A DNA stretch of 64,000 nucleotides from Corylus avellana (GCF_901000735.1 NC_081546.1:26683527-26747526); one strand, 5' to 3'. Counted from the first letter of the stretch, positions 1 to 9,499 are shown. The notes: generated from the sequence alone by a model not told the origin. Numbers and translations are program-made.

Positions 1-159
1 TGTACCGCGTCGCACTAGATTATTGCTTGCGGGTGCACTATAGCTGCTGTGCGCGCTCCACACCAGATCACTCCCTGAGGCTGTACCTGCACCTCTACCA
101 CACCGGATTACTGCCCTTAGGTTTATTTATTTAATATTTTCTATTTTTCGAAAAAAAAA

Positions 160-1377
160 ATGTCTACCAATCTTGATAATATTGTCCGTCCCATTGACAA
201 TATTTTAGATGGTTCTAATTATATGTTGTGGGCTCAAAATATGGAAGTTTTTTTTAGAGGGATGAGATTATGGCGTTATGTTTGTGGAGAAACTGTTGCA
301 CCCACACAAAAAGACGATGAGTCAACTGACAAATTTGCCAGTCGATTTGAAGATTGGGACAGTGCAAATTATAGAATTATTTCTTGGTTTATCAATACTT
401 CAGTTCCTTCCATCCACAGTTTGCTCCCCAAACTTGGGAATGCAAAGGCTGCCTGGGAGTTTTTGGCAAAATGATACAATTGTACTTATGATGCCTCCCT
501 AGAGTTTCAGATTGAAACTAAACTCTATCAGACACGTCAGGAGGCAGGTCAGTCTATTGCTGATTTTTATTCTCAAACTAATAGTCTTTGGGAGCAATTA
601 TCCGCTGCAGATCCTCAACTGAAGCATCCTGAAGATGTGGAAATATTTGCAAAGTATCGGGATCGTCGGAAATTTATGCATTTCATGATGGCTCTTCATG
701 CGGATTTTGAACCCACTTGGGCTTCTCTCTTACACCACAATCCTCTTCCCACATTGGAAGTTGCCGTAAAAGAACTTATTTCTGAAGAGACTTGAAGGTC
801 CACTATGCACTTTCAATCTCCAGATATGGTTGTTGCTGCTACACCTCCGAGTGTTCCTAAATTTCCTCCTAGACGATCCACACCACAATCTTCCTCCATG
901 AAGATAATTTGCAACTATTGCAAGCAGCCTAGTCACTCTAATGCTAATTGCTATAAGCTCCAAAACAAACGTCAGTCACGAGCTCCTTTCCAACAAACAG
1001 CCGCAGTTGTTTCATCTGGTTCCTTTGCACCTGCATCTTACACTGAGAACCCATCTCAATCCTCTGCTCTCACTGCATCTGACGTTGAGGCATTAATTCA
1101 TCAGGTTCTATCTCGTTCCTCTACTACCTTGTCCGTCACATCAGGTAAAAATTCATGGTTCATCGACTCTGCTTGCTGTAATCATATGACCCCTGACCCC
1201 ACTTTATTTTTCCAAAAGTCTGCCCTTTCTCCCAATCCTGTCATTTATACTGCTAATGGTTCTAGGTTACCTGTTAGTCATAGTGGATCTATTTCTTCAC
1301 CTAATTTGTCTATTGATAACACATATCTTGTTCCTCAATTGTCATTAAATCTTCTTTTAGTTGGCCAACTTTGTTGA
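160..1377 (+). pseudogene. copia gag and protease region, broken
   Basis: From ATG 160 one frame runs to 1377 with two internal stops (472-474, 793-795). The N-terminal part has the copia gag signature (NYMLWAQNMEVFFRG) and continues after the first stop with typical gag helices. A CX2CX4HX4C zinc knuckle (CNYCKQPSHSNANC) lies near 910-952, and the aspartic protease site follows near 1155-1190. The protease site reads DSACC where the family has DSGAS/T, so the active-site glycine is lost. The role in a live element would be particle assembly and polyprotein cleavage. Here it is a pseudogene. Confidence 0.9.
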
Positions 1378-2440
1378 CTAGATTTGGAGTTGACATTTTC
1401 TAACAGGGGTGTTGATGTGCAGGATCCACAGACGGGTCAACTAATTGGGATCGGCCGTAAGATTGGACGTTTTTTGCGCTTTCATTCTTGCAAACTACTA
1501 CTCACTTAGCAGCTGCTGTCACAACACTCACTGCCTCTTCCAACTTATGGCATGCACGTTTGGGTCATGCCTCTCTACCACGTGTCCAACTTCTTGCATC
1601 TCAAGGTCATATAGGATCCATAGATGCAAAATCTTTTGATTGTGTTTCTTGTCATCTTGGAAAACAAACACATTTATCTTTTAATAAAAGTGAGTCTTCA
1701 TCTTCTGCACCATTTGATTTGGTTCATTCTGATATTTGGGGGCCCTGCCCTTGTTCCCACTGAGGGGGGATCTCGCTATTTTGTTATTTTTCTTGATGAT
1801 TATTCTTGTTATACTTGGATATATTTATTACAGCATCGCTCTGAACTCACTCAAGTTTATCAAAATTTTCAACAAATGGTACAAACCCAATTTTCTCGTA
1901 CCATCAAAATTTTTCGTTCAGATAATGCTATGGAGTATAATGAGAAATCTTTTCAAAAAATTTTAAAACAAAATGGGACCCTCTCTCATCATTCTTGTCC
2001 TTACACTTCTCAACAAAATGGGCGTGCAAAACGCAAACATCGTCACATCTTAGACATTGTAAGAGCTCTTCTCATCTCTACTTCACTTCCTGAACGCTTT
2101 TAGGGTGAGGCTGCTCTCACTGCTATCTACACGATTAATCGTGTGCCTTCCCCAACTATTCACAACCAAACTCCTTATGAGCGCTTGTATGGTAGCACAC
2201 CTAACTATTCTTTGCTTCGCGTCTTTGGTTGTATCTGTTTTGTCACTCTTCCTCCACACGAGCGTACTAAACTTGAACCCCGCTCTCGCTTGTGTTGCTT
2301 CCTTGGTTATGACATTACTCAAAAAGGTTATCGCTGCTATGACCCCATTGCCCAACGACTTAGGATCTCTCACCATGTGGAGTTCTGGGAACATAAAATG
2401 TTCACTAGTCAAATGCCTTTTCCGCATTCCTCCTCCGTAT
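1378..2440 (+). pseudogene. copia GAG-pre-integrase and integrase core, broken
   Basis: The GAG-pre-integrase motif (LWHARLGHASLP) is read from about 1545 in a different frame from gag. A shift near 1745 leads into the rve integrase core (HSDIWGP, then RYFVIFLDDYS, then RSDNAMEY). The third catalytic residue of the DD35E triad should be the Glu of the AERKHR motif. Here the sequence is GRAKRKHR, 35 residues after the second Asp, so Glu is replaced by Lys. A TAG stop at 2101-2103 interrupts the C-terminal part (YERLYGSTPNYSLLRVFGC follows). Integration activity is excluded on two grounds. Confidence 0.9.
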
Positions 2441-2589
2441 ATTCTCCTATCTTCATTGACCCCTCTAGTGTCTTATTTCCTGGATCATCTGCAGATAACT
2501 CAAGCTCATTGGACGAATCTTCTACGGCTGCTTCTAATTTGCCTGATTCGACTACGGATCCTCCTGCTGCATCACACACTCCCAAGCCT

Positions 2590-4211
2590 TCTCATAAACT
2601 TTGTCGCTCCGATAGGGTAAGAGCACCACTTGCTCATCTCCATGATTATCATTGTTTTTATGTTCTTGCTACTCTTCACGAACCTTACTCTTATCGTGAG
2701 GCTAGTGTTAACCCTCTTTGGCAGAAAGCTATGTCTAATAAACTAGATGCCCTTTATAAAACTCATACATGGGACTTGGTGGATTTGCCTCCTGGGAAGT
2801 TTGCAGTGGGATGTAAGTGGGTTTATAAAATTAAAACTCGTGCAGATGGATCTGTGGAACGCTATAAGGCTCGTCTTGTTGCGAAAGGATTTGCTCAGGA
2901 GTATGGTATTGACTATGAGGAGACTTTTGCTCCTGTTGCTAGACTGACCTCTGTTAAATTCCTTACTTGCAGTTGCTGTTGTTCGTCATTGGCAGTTATT
3001 TCAGATGGATGTTAAAAATGCATTCCTCAATGGTGATCTTACAGAAGAAGTCTATATGCACCCTTCACCTGGCTATCACCATCCGCCACATAAAGTTTGC
3101 AGACTCCGTCGGGCACTTTATGGTCTCAAGCAGGCTCCTCGTGCTTGGTTTGCCAAGTTCAGTTCTGTGGTTGCTCAACAAGGCCTTGTTTCTAGTTCTT
3201 ATGACTCAGCTCTCTTTCTTCGGACTACTGATAATGATACTATCCTTATCCTTCTTTATGTAGATGATATGATTATTACTGGTGATGACATTTCAGGCAT
3301 CCGTGCTCTTCAATCATTCCTTAGCCAAAATTTTGAAATGAAGGACTTGGGGACACTCAGCTACTTCCTTGGTCTTGAGGTTACCTCGAGTAATGATAGT
3401 TATTATCTCTCTCAAGCCAAATATGTATCTGATCTACTTTCCCGAGCAGGTCTGACAGACAGTAAAACAGCGAGCAACCCCCTTGAGACTAATGTCAAAC
3501 TTCTAACTACAGATGGTGAGCCTTTATCAGATGCTACTCTCTACAGGCAACTAGTAGGTAGTCTCATTTATCTTACTATTACACGGCCGGATATTGCCTA
3601 TGCTGTTCATTTGGTGAGTCAATTTATGAGTGCACCTCGATCTACTCATTATGCTGCTGTTCTTCATATTTTGCGCTATGTCAAAGGCACTATGTTTTAT
3701 GGTATTCATTTCTCTTCTCATTCATCTCTTGAGCTCCGAGCCTACTCTGATGCTGATTGGGTTGGTGATCCTACTGATCGTCGCTCCACCACTAGATATT
3801 GTTTCCTACTTGGAACTTCTCTAATTTCATGGTGCAGTAAGAAACAATCTGTTGTTGCTCGACCTAGTACTGAAGCTGAGTATCGTGCTCTTGCTGACAC
3901 TACATATGAACTTCTCTGGTTACGATGGCTTTTGTCCGACATGGGTGTTTCTCACTCCATTAGTTCTCCTATTTATTGTGACAATCGGAGTGTCATACAG
4001 ATTGCTCATAATGATGTTTTCCATGAGCACACAAACACATATCGAGATTGATTGTCATTTCATCTGCCATCATCTTCAGCAAGGTATTTTACATCTTCAT
4101 TCCGTCACCTCTGCAGATCAATTGGCTGACATCTTTACCAAATCTCATCCACCGGGACAACTCACTGATCTTATCTCCAAACTCAAGTTGGCTCCGCTCC
4201 CTAGAGTTTGA
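2590..4211 (+). pseudogene. copia reverse transcriptase and RNase H, broken
   Basis: The reverse transcriptase starts at about 2710 (NPLWQKAMSNKLDAL), has the KARLVAKGFAQ and ETFAPVARL blocks, shifts frame near 2970, and continues with MDVKNAFLNGDL and the polymerase box YVDDM at 3257-3271. RNase H follows (YSDADWVGDPTDRRST at about 3746, then the catalytic-block motif PSTEAEYRAL, then YCDNRS). A last frameshift near 4040 separates the terminal HIEIDCHF and DQLADIFTK motifs. The catalytic aspartates are intact, so decay here is by frameshift and not by loss of the active site. Confidence 0.92.
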
Positions 4212-4218
4212 GTGGGGA
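4210..4218 (+). other. Polypurine tract of the copia element
   Basis: GAGTGGGGA lies directly before the LTR start TGTTAG at 4219, the position where plus-strand priming occurs in LTR retrotransposons. Confidence 0.7.
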
Positions 4219-4439
4219 TGTTAGAATATTATGAATCCTCTCTTTGCTTGGTCCCTACTCTTGACTTGGTTGCTAAGTTTGCTGGGTCCCTACTCTTGGC
4301 TTGGTTGCTAAGTTAATTTCCTTCTAGAGATTGGCTTGATTGCTAAGTTAATTTCCTTATTATTGTAAATATGCCGATTTTATATTATTTTGTAATTATT
4401 GTATTTCCTTTCTTTTAGGGCCCCATTCAATTATAAATA
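4219..4439 (+). repeat. Truncated 3' LTR of the copia element
   Basis: Starts with TG at 4219 after the polypurine tract. It holds internal duplications of a TCCCTACTCTTGGCTTGG / TTGCTAAGTTAATTTCC unit (about 4245-4360) and ends around a TATA-like box (TTATAAATA, 4431-4439). At that point the sequence turns into its own inverse (see 4233-4558). The R and U5 parts of a full LTR are missing. Confidence 0.75.
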
Positions 4440-4558
4440 GGCCCTAAAAGAAAGGAAATACAATAATTACAAAATAATATAAAATCGGGCATATTTACAA
4501 TAATAAGGAAATTAACTTAGCAACCAAGCCAAGAGTAGGGACCAAGCAAAGAGATTCT
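4233..4558. repeat. Large inverted repeat made of two head-to-head LTR pieces
   Basis: The right arm (4440-4558) is the reverse complement of LTR sequence in the left arm (4233-4422), with a 17-base spacer 4423-4439. The central ~65 bp of the arms pair almost perfectly (one base differs, GCCGATT versus GCCCGATT). The left arm is longer because it carries an extra internal duplication. It can form a long hairpin. Confidence 0.9.
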
Positions 4559-4965
4559 TGGGGTGGTGAGGAAGGGCATTTGACCCCCCCTGGGCCTCCC
4601 TACCCTCCCCCTCTGGGTAAATCCATGCAAATGCAACAACTATAAAAACCAGAAAAGCCCATATGATGTAAAATAACCATGAAAGTTGATGCGGCAGATG
4701 GATTGATGACAGTGAGACGAGTACAAATGTTCCTGAAAGGACATGGAAACTGTCAATGATTTGAGAGTATCTTGCCCAACGAGTCCCATTAATCCTCTTC
4801 ATGGTTGCATATGACAAGCAAAAGATGACCAAGGCAGCTTCGGAGATCCACATGTTTGCAGGGTGTGTCTCAAATAGATCATGCAATTGGAGTAGGCCAA
4901 TCACTGATCCAATCAAAAATATGATTACTCCCTGGCTTGATATGGAAGAATTACTCCCCTGCTCA
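4512..4965 (-). pseudogene. Terminal exon of an unknown multi-pass membrane protein, 3' end replaced by LTR
   Basis: I do not recognise the family. The exon reads leftward from a good splice acceptor (GTGTAG then TGAGCAGG, exon edge 4965). It codes four hydrophobic segments: IIFLIGSVIGLLQL; ISEAALVIFCLSYATM; a segment around SGTFVLVSLSS; and SWLFYIIWAFLVFIVVAFAW. They are separated by short loops and followed by an acidic tail (YPEGEGREAQ). The last 13 or so codons (after PHHPKN) are read from the inverted LTR that starts at about 4558, so the original C terminus has been lost or changed. Upstream exons were not found; a gag-only retrotransposon occupies 5499-8077. It could be a live exon of a gene whose other parts lie elsewhere, but a relic is more likely. 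Confidence 0.45.
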
Positions 4966-5498
4966 CTACACAATCACCAAAAACATAACTTAAAAACTTT
5001 TAACTCAAACAGATGCTCGGTGTAAACTTCACTTTTCAGTCTTCATATGTATTGTTAAACTTCTCAACTTTTTCGGTTCCGGTATCCTCAAATTTGGTTT
5101 TCCCGTATTAAAACTAATCATGAATATCTTCTTCTTTTTTTAATGAATAATCAAGAATCAAGAATATCTTTTGCATTTCACACAAAAATGTGTGTACCAT
5201 ATCAAACGCTTCAATCAGCATATTTCTAATTGAAGTATGATTTTCATGAAATCCAGTGGGGAAATCATAAAATTATATCATTTTAAGTGATACAAACTCC
5301 CCGATCACCAATTTAGGCAGCTTAAAAGTTTTTTTTTTTTTTTTTTTACATAATTATCCAAAAAGCACAAAACATATAACAAAGATAGAAGAAAAAACAA
5401 CTAAAAAAGAAATTGAAGAAAGAAAGGTAGTTGAAGTTAAACTTCCCCCTAGATCCAGAATTTCTCTTAGTTTCTTTTCTAAATTTCTCTTTATCTTC
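4966..5498. other. Non-coding stretch between the membrane-protein exon and the gag-only element
   Basis: AT-rich with a poly-T run near 5331-5348. No coding signal or repeat was recognised. It may be intron of the gene at 4512-4965. Confidence 0.6.
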
Positions 5499-6000
5499 TG
5501 ATGCAGCGTGACTTAGTGGGTTGCAGTAAAGAACAACAATAAAGTAGTGGATAACTAATTTCAGATCTTGAGTCTATCAATGATCTAAGACTTATTTTAA
5601 AAACAATAGATACTCTCTAAAGTTTAAAGGAAAAGAGGAATAAACTCAACTCTAAGTATTCTCATTAATCAAAATCAATAATAATCAACAAACGTTTTCT
5701 CTGGAGGCTATAAGTATATATTTATAGCCTAAAACCCTAAACCTAATAAAATATGACATAAATACCCCAAAAACCGTAAACCTAATAAAATAACAAAATA
5801 AAGACTCTTAAAACCCTAACCCTATTAAAATAACAACAAAGTCAGCTAGAAAATAATAAAATGAGAAAAATAACATAATTCCCCCATGTATGCTCGAGCA
5901 CAGTTACGGGTGCGATCGAGCGCAGGTGGGCGCTCGATCGTGCGCTTGATTGCAAGACCGAGCGCAGTACCAGGGGGTCCTTTGAATAGGATCTGCATCA
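5499..6000 (-). repeat. 3' LTR of the gag-only element
   Basis: About 502 bp, TGATGCAG to CTGCATCA, highly similar to 7584-8077. Near 5730-5850 it contains about three degenerate 40-bp repeats, the first with a telobox-like AAACCCTAA. It also has a palindromic TATA region (GGCTATAA / TTATAGCC, about 5706-5729). Near its end is a GC-rich perfect 11-bp inverted repeat, CGATCGAGCGC (5913-5923) and GCGCTCGATCG (5930-5940). Confidence 0.93.
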
Positions 6001-6047
6001 TTCTCCCCACGTTGGAGAGAATTCGACCTCGAATTCGGCCGGTTCTT

Positions 6048-6701
6048 TCAACGGTCCTTCGGATGACCAGTCAACTCATTCCACTCGCCCTTCCTCAAGA
6101 TCAAAACAAGGCAACACCCCAAAATAAACGTGACGCTTCTCATCATCGAAATACCTTGATGGTTGTCATGAAAGCCCCATACACCATTTGGCAATACTTC
6201 AGATTTGCCGTTCTTCACTCGTTCTTTCTCCCTTTCACGTGCCATGAAAATACTCAAGGACGGGGCAACCATTGTTTCCCTTGTGAACATATAATTATCC
6301 TCGTCCGCATAGAACTCTTCACAATTGTTATTAGGAGAATTTAAAATACTTTCAACACCTAGGAAATCAACATAATCAACCCCTTCATCATTATAATTAG
6401 GCACTTCACCTGAAAAGTCTTCATCAACCTCTTCAAAATTGTCGATGTCACCTGTGGGCTCTTCCTCTTCCAATTGATCATCTTCGGGGTAGAGGCCGCC
6501 AAACATGGGAGAAAAACCATCTTCTTTGTACTCTTCCTCTTGGTCATCTTCGTCGGGGTAGAGGCTGCCAAGCATGGGAGAAAATTCATCCTCTTCGTAC
6601 TCAACCTCTAGGTCGGATGCCAAAGATCCTTCAATCGGTTCTTCCTCATTGACATCGTCATCATAGGTTGGTGGGGAATCCCAATCCAAAAATCCTTGCA
6701 A
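6048..6701 (-). CDS. Acidic ORF of the gag-only element, downstream of gag
   Basis: 217 codons starting 6 bases after the gag stop, in another frame. The same frame is open further upstream (motif IDEEFRHEDIVDPLQGF), so an earlier shift from gag may have separated them. The protein is strongly acidic, with a tandem repeat of the form FSPMLGSLYPDEDDQ / FSPMFGGLYPEDDQ, and no known enzymatic motif. The last ~30 residues reach the polypurine tract region and may be non-coding. Function unknown. It sits where gypsy elements would carry pol, but nothing pol-like is visible. Confidence 0.5.
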   Translation of the reverse strand: MQGFLDWDSPPTYDDDVNEEEPIEGSLASDLEVEYEEDEFSPMLGSLYPDEDDQEEEYKEDGFSPMFGGLYPEDDQLEEEEPTGDIDNFEEVDEDFSGEVPNYNDEGVDYVDFLGVESILNSPNNNCEEFYADEDNYMFTRETMVAPSLSIFMAREREKERVKNGKSEVLPNGVWGFHDNHQGISMMRSVTFILGCCLVLILRKGEWNELTGHPKDR

Positions 6702-6706
6702 AGGAT

Positions 6707-7552
6707 CTACAATATCTTCATGTCTAAACTCTTCATCAATGAATACGGATTCCTAAAACTCTTCATCCACAGATTCTTTTTCCTCCTCCACAGAATATGG
6801 ATTCGGTTTATGGATTTGTGGTTGGCAAGTAGGGGTCCAATTGGCTTGTCGTGGACTCTTTGCCTGACTCCAGGTTTCCCTAAATACCTCTTTTTTGTAG
6901 ACCCTTGTCTCCAATTTTGTGACTTTTGACCCATGGTATAACTATGGGGCAAGAAAGCGACTCGCATATATTTCAATAGTTTCTCCCAACTATTGATCTT
7001 CAATTTGCCTTCCCGCTTCCTAGTTTTCTTAAGTTGTTTCCACCACGCACCAACTCTTCCCTGGAATGTATGTACCACCAAAGAGACTCGTTGTTCATCG
7101 GGCAACCCGTTGAATTCAAAAACCTCTTCAACAGCCAACACCCAATCCAAAAAATTTTCGGGTTCTAGATCCTTATCGAATTTCGGAATTTTGAGTTCAA
7201 ATCTACTTACCCGTCGATTGGCATGAGCTTACGCAAGGTGCTGACATCTGTGCATTCGGCGCTCCGCAAGCAGGTTTCTAGATCCATTCTCATTTTGACC
7301 ACACAAGTTGGATAATTGGGTAGTGAGGTCTTCAATTTGATACCTCATAGCCCTGAATCGATCCTCCGTGTGTTGCCAATGTTCAACGATAGATTTGCCT
7401 TCTGGCTCCGTGAATCGCGGTCTTGGTTGGCAACGACAATTGTTTGGCCCACCACTCATGTGCCTTAAACGAAAAGCCGATTGCTCCTTACGTGCTGTCT
7501 TCGTGCGCACGTACACCTCGTTTATGTTTGCAAAGCGGTTGCTCCTCCCCAT
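6707..7552 (-). pseudogene. Ty3/gypsy-type gag with one in-frame stop
   Basis: One minus-strand frame runs from ATG 7552 to 6707 with a single TAA between codons for HLA and AHANRR (about 7226-7228). The first part includes a coiled-coil-like segment (EDRFRAMRYQIEDLTTQLSN). The second part carries the gypsy gag signature: FLDWVLAVEEVFEF, DEQRVSLVVHTFQGRVGAWW, then SWEKLLKYMRVAFLP. This is the Retrotrans_gag capsid domain. No CCHC zinc knuckle follows. The single stop means this copy makes only the N-terminal part, unless it is read through. Confidence 0.85.
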
Positions 7553-7569
7553 TCATGAAAAGTAACTGA

Positions 7570-7581
7570 GCTCTGATACCA
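7570..7581 (-). other. Primer binding site, initiator tRNA-Met
   Basis: The minus strand reads TGGTATCAGAGC two bases inside the 5' LTR end. This is the standard plant LTR-retrotransposon primer site, and it fixes the orientation of the element. Confidence 0.93.
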
Positions 7582-7583
7582 AC

Positions 7584-8077
7584 TGATGCAGCGTGACTTA
7601 GTGGGCTGCAGCGAAGAACAACAATAAAGCAGCGGATAACTAATTCCAGATTTTGAGTTTATCAATGATCTAAGAATTCTTCTAAAAACAATAGATACTC
7701 TCTAAAGTTTAAAGGAAAAGAGGAATAAACTCAACTCTGAGTATTCTCATTAATCAAAATCAATAATAATCAACAAACGTTTTCTCTGGAGGCTATAAGC
7801 ATATATTTATAGCCTAAAACCTTAAACCTAATAAAATATGACATAAATACCCCTAAAACCGCAAAACCTAATAAAATAACGAAATAAAGACTCCCAAAAC
7901 CCTAACCCTAATAAAATAACAACATAAAGTCGGCTAGAAAATAATAAAATGCGAAAAATAACATAATTCCCCCCGTGTGCGCTCGAGCGCAGTTACGGGT
8001 GCGATCGAGCGTAGGTGGGCGCTTGATCGCAGGATCAAGCGCAGTACCAGAAGGGCCTTCGAACAGGATCTGCATCA
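7584..8077 (-). repeat. 5' LTR of the gag-only element
   Basis: About 494 bp, TGATGCAG to CTGCATCA. It differs from the other LTR by scattered substitutions and small indels, so the insertion is not brand-new. The GC-rich palindrome of the other LTR is degraded here (GATCGAGCGTAGG...GCGCTTGATCG). Confidence 0.93.
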
Positions 8078-8106
8078 CCTTCCCACTCTCTAGACCAAAG
8101 ATCTCA

Positions 8107-8131
<25 letters not shown>
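8107..8131. repeat. (AT)n microsatellite
   Basis: Uninterrupted AT dinucleotide run in the intron side of the TIR exon. Confidence 0.9.
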
Positions 8132-8137
<6 letters not shown>

Positions 8138-8231
8138 AACTCCCACACCCATAGTCAATACATGTTTGTAATCGGAATCAGGAAAAAAAAAAAAAAATCT
8201 ACCATGAATACACAAAACTAATAAGAAATAC

Positions 8232-8734
8232 CTATTATTATCTAAATACCACCCGGACAAATTGCTCACTTGTGCTAGTGCTGTCTTCCACCCCTTCACC
8301 CTTTTTTGCTCGAACATTTTATCATATTTGGCAAATGCATCTCCAAAACTACCTTTTATATGTCGTACATCCAATAGATCTACTTTGTAAAACACTGGTG
8401 CAATGAGCTGTCCTTTCGTTTCCTTACACTCAAGGATCTTTACTTGCTTGTCCAAGTACCATTTGGATGATGCATAATTTTGAGGGAGTACAACAATCGA
8501 AATCCTTGACCCTTTAATAGTCTCGAGATGTGATGAAAGATTTTCATTTCCTCTTTCAAGCGGCTGAAATGCTTGGAAGGTCTTGATTTCCCTTCGATTC
8601 AAAACGTCAGATAGATAGGCAATAAAATTTCTGGGAGTATCAGAGTTTCTAAAGTTCAAGAACACTTCGTGAGTCCATTGATGGGTGGATAAAGTAGACA
8701 ACGAGGCTCCTCGGAAGGCCAAGGAAGAAGTCAT
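8232..8734 (-). pseudogene. TIR-domain exon of a TNL-type resistance gene, truncated
   Basis: From ATG 8734 the minus strand codes 167 residues ending at a splice donor (AATAG then GTATTTC, exon edge 8232, phase 2). This is the usual first exon of TIR-NB-LRR genes. Motifs: HEVFLNFRNSDTPRNF (canonical DVFLSFRGEDTRxxF), LERGNENLSSHLETI, ISIVVLPQNYASSKWYLD, then IAPVFYKVDLLDVRHIKGSFGDAF. TIR domains of this class are NAD hydrolases that start immune signalling. The catalytic Glu of the xxWCLxEL motif is Lys here (WYLDKQ, residue 96). No NB-ARC exon is found to the left: the gag-only retrotransposon begins 154 bp after the donor, at 8077. It could be a TIR-only gene, but a broken, catalytically dead relic is more likely. 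Confidence 0.8.
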
Positions 8735-8979
8735 CCTCTCTATCAGAGACTACAAACGACTAGAGATGATAATTGGGTTGCAGAACCAGTTTAGCCCTGG
8801 CTCTTGACTTTAGAAAAGTCAATGCATCACCAAAAGAAGGTATTTGGATTCGAATCGTGTACTGTACTCTCTTTAGAAGGTGGATGATTGTCTTGGTCGG
8901 CCGGCCAGGTTCTCGTGAAATCTTGTGTGTTTGGTTTGCATGTTTTTTTCTCTTTTTAGTTTCTTTATTCGTCCGGCTA

Positions 8980-9004
8980 TTATATATATATATATATATA
9001 TATA
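8980..9004. repeat. (TA)n microsatellite
   Basis: Simple TA run in the upstream region of the TIR exon. Confidence 0.9.
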
Positions 9005-9214
9005 GTGAGAATTGAGATATTGTGGAGGGTAAAGAGAGGTCAGTTGAAGGCAAGAACCGGTTTAGCTCTTGGCTCTTGACTTTAGAAAAGTCAACGCATC
9101 ACCAAAAGAAGAGAACGCGTTGGTCACAGGCATTTCAAGAAGCTTCGTGGCAACTAATTCCTAATTGAGATCAAGAGTCAACACTCTTGATTACTTTTTT
9201 ATTTAGTTGGTATA

Positions 9215-9405
9215 TATATGGCCAAAACTCTTTCCCTACAGGATATGAAGCCAAATTGTGTGCTACCTCTTAATTCGTTTTCTCCATTGATCTTTTTTCT
9301 TACCAATTCAATTCCATTGTTCATTAAACAAGTCCAATTGAAAGTTATTACCACCAAATTTTTTTATACTTCACCATCCATCCGTACACCATGAGCCTAA
9401 GCACC
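9215..9405. repeat. Dispersed repeat, copy 1 (partner at 27905-28105)
   Basis: The stretch with AGCCAAATTGTGTGCT and CACCATCCATCCGTACACC recurs with about 85-90% identity by eye in a CAC2 intron at 27905-28105. Class unknown; no terminal repeats or poly-A seen. Confidence 0.75.
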
Positions 9406-9499
9406 TAATTACAGATTTTCATAAAATCAAATAACATTAATTAACAGATATTTGCACTTCAGTAACAATCTGTTTTCTACTGGTTCTGTCGACGCAAGA

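Larger units (their letters stand above)
1..4439 (+). mobile_element. Degenerate Ty1/copia LTR retrotransposon (internal region plus truncated 3' LTR)
   Basis: The domain order gag, CCHC knuckle, protease, GAG-pre-integrase, integrase, reverse transcriptase, RNase H is that of Ty1/copia (Pseudoviridae). It is followed by a purine-rich tract at 4210-4218 and an LTR start at 4219 (TGTTAGAATATT). The 5' LTR is off the window or within the first ~120 bases; no initiator-Met primer binding site is seen there. The reading frame is broken by in-frame stops at 472-474, 793-795, 1375-1377 and 2101-2103 and by frameshifts near 1480, 1745, 2970 and 4040, so the element cannot encode a working polyprotein. 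It is a dead copy. Confidence 0.93.
5499..8077 (-). mobile_element. Complete gag-only LTR retrotransposon (TR-GAG / non-autonomous gypsy type)
   Basis: Two LTRs of about 500 bp (5499-6000 and 7584-8077) begin TGATGCAG and end CTGCATCA. Read on the minus strand, the LTR at 7584-8077 is the 5' LTR. It is followed by TGGTATCAGAGC (initiator tRNA-Met primer site, 7570-7581), a gag gene, an acidic ORF, a purine tract (ACGTGGGGAGAA, 6001-6012), then the 3' LTR. There is no protease, integrase or reverse transcriptase in the ~1.58-kb interior. The bases flanking the element are TCTTC (5494-5498) and CCTTC (8078-8082), a 5-bp target-site duplication with one difference. Such elements are known to depend on autonomous Ty3/gypsy relatives. 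Confidence 0.9.

Noticed and set aside
5730..5850. Telomere-like CCCTAAA sequence
   Set aside because: Only single degenerate telobox-like motifs inside LTR repeats; not an interstitial telomere array.
8090..8140. YIYIYI-type peptide ends (also near 8980, 47770, 55780)
   Set aside because: They are translations of AT microsatellites and not protein features.
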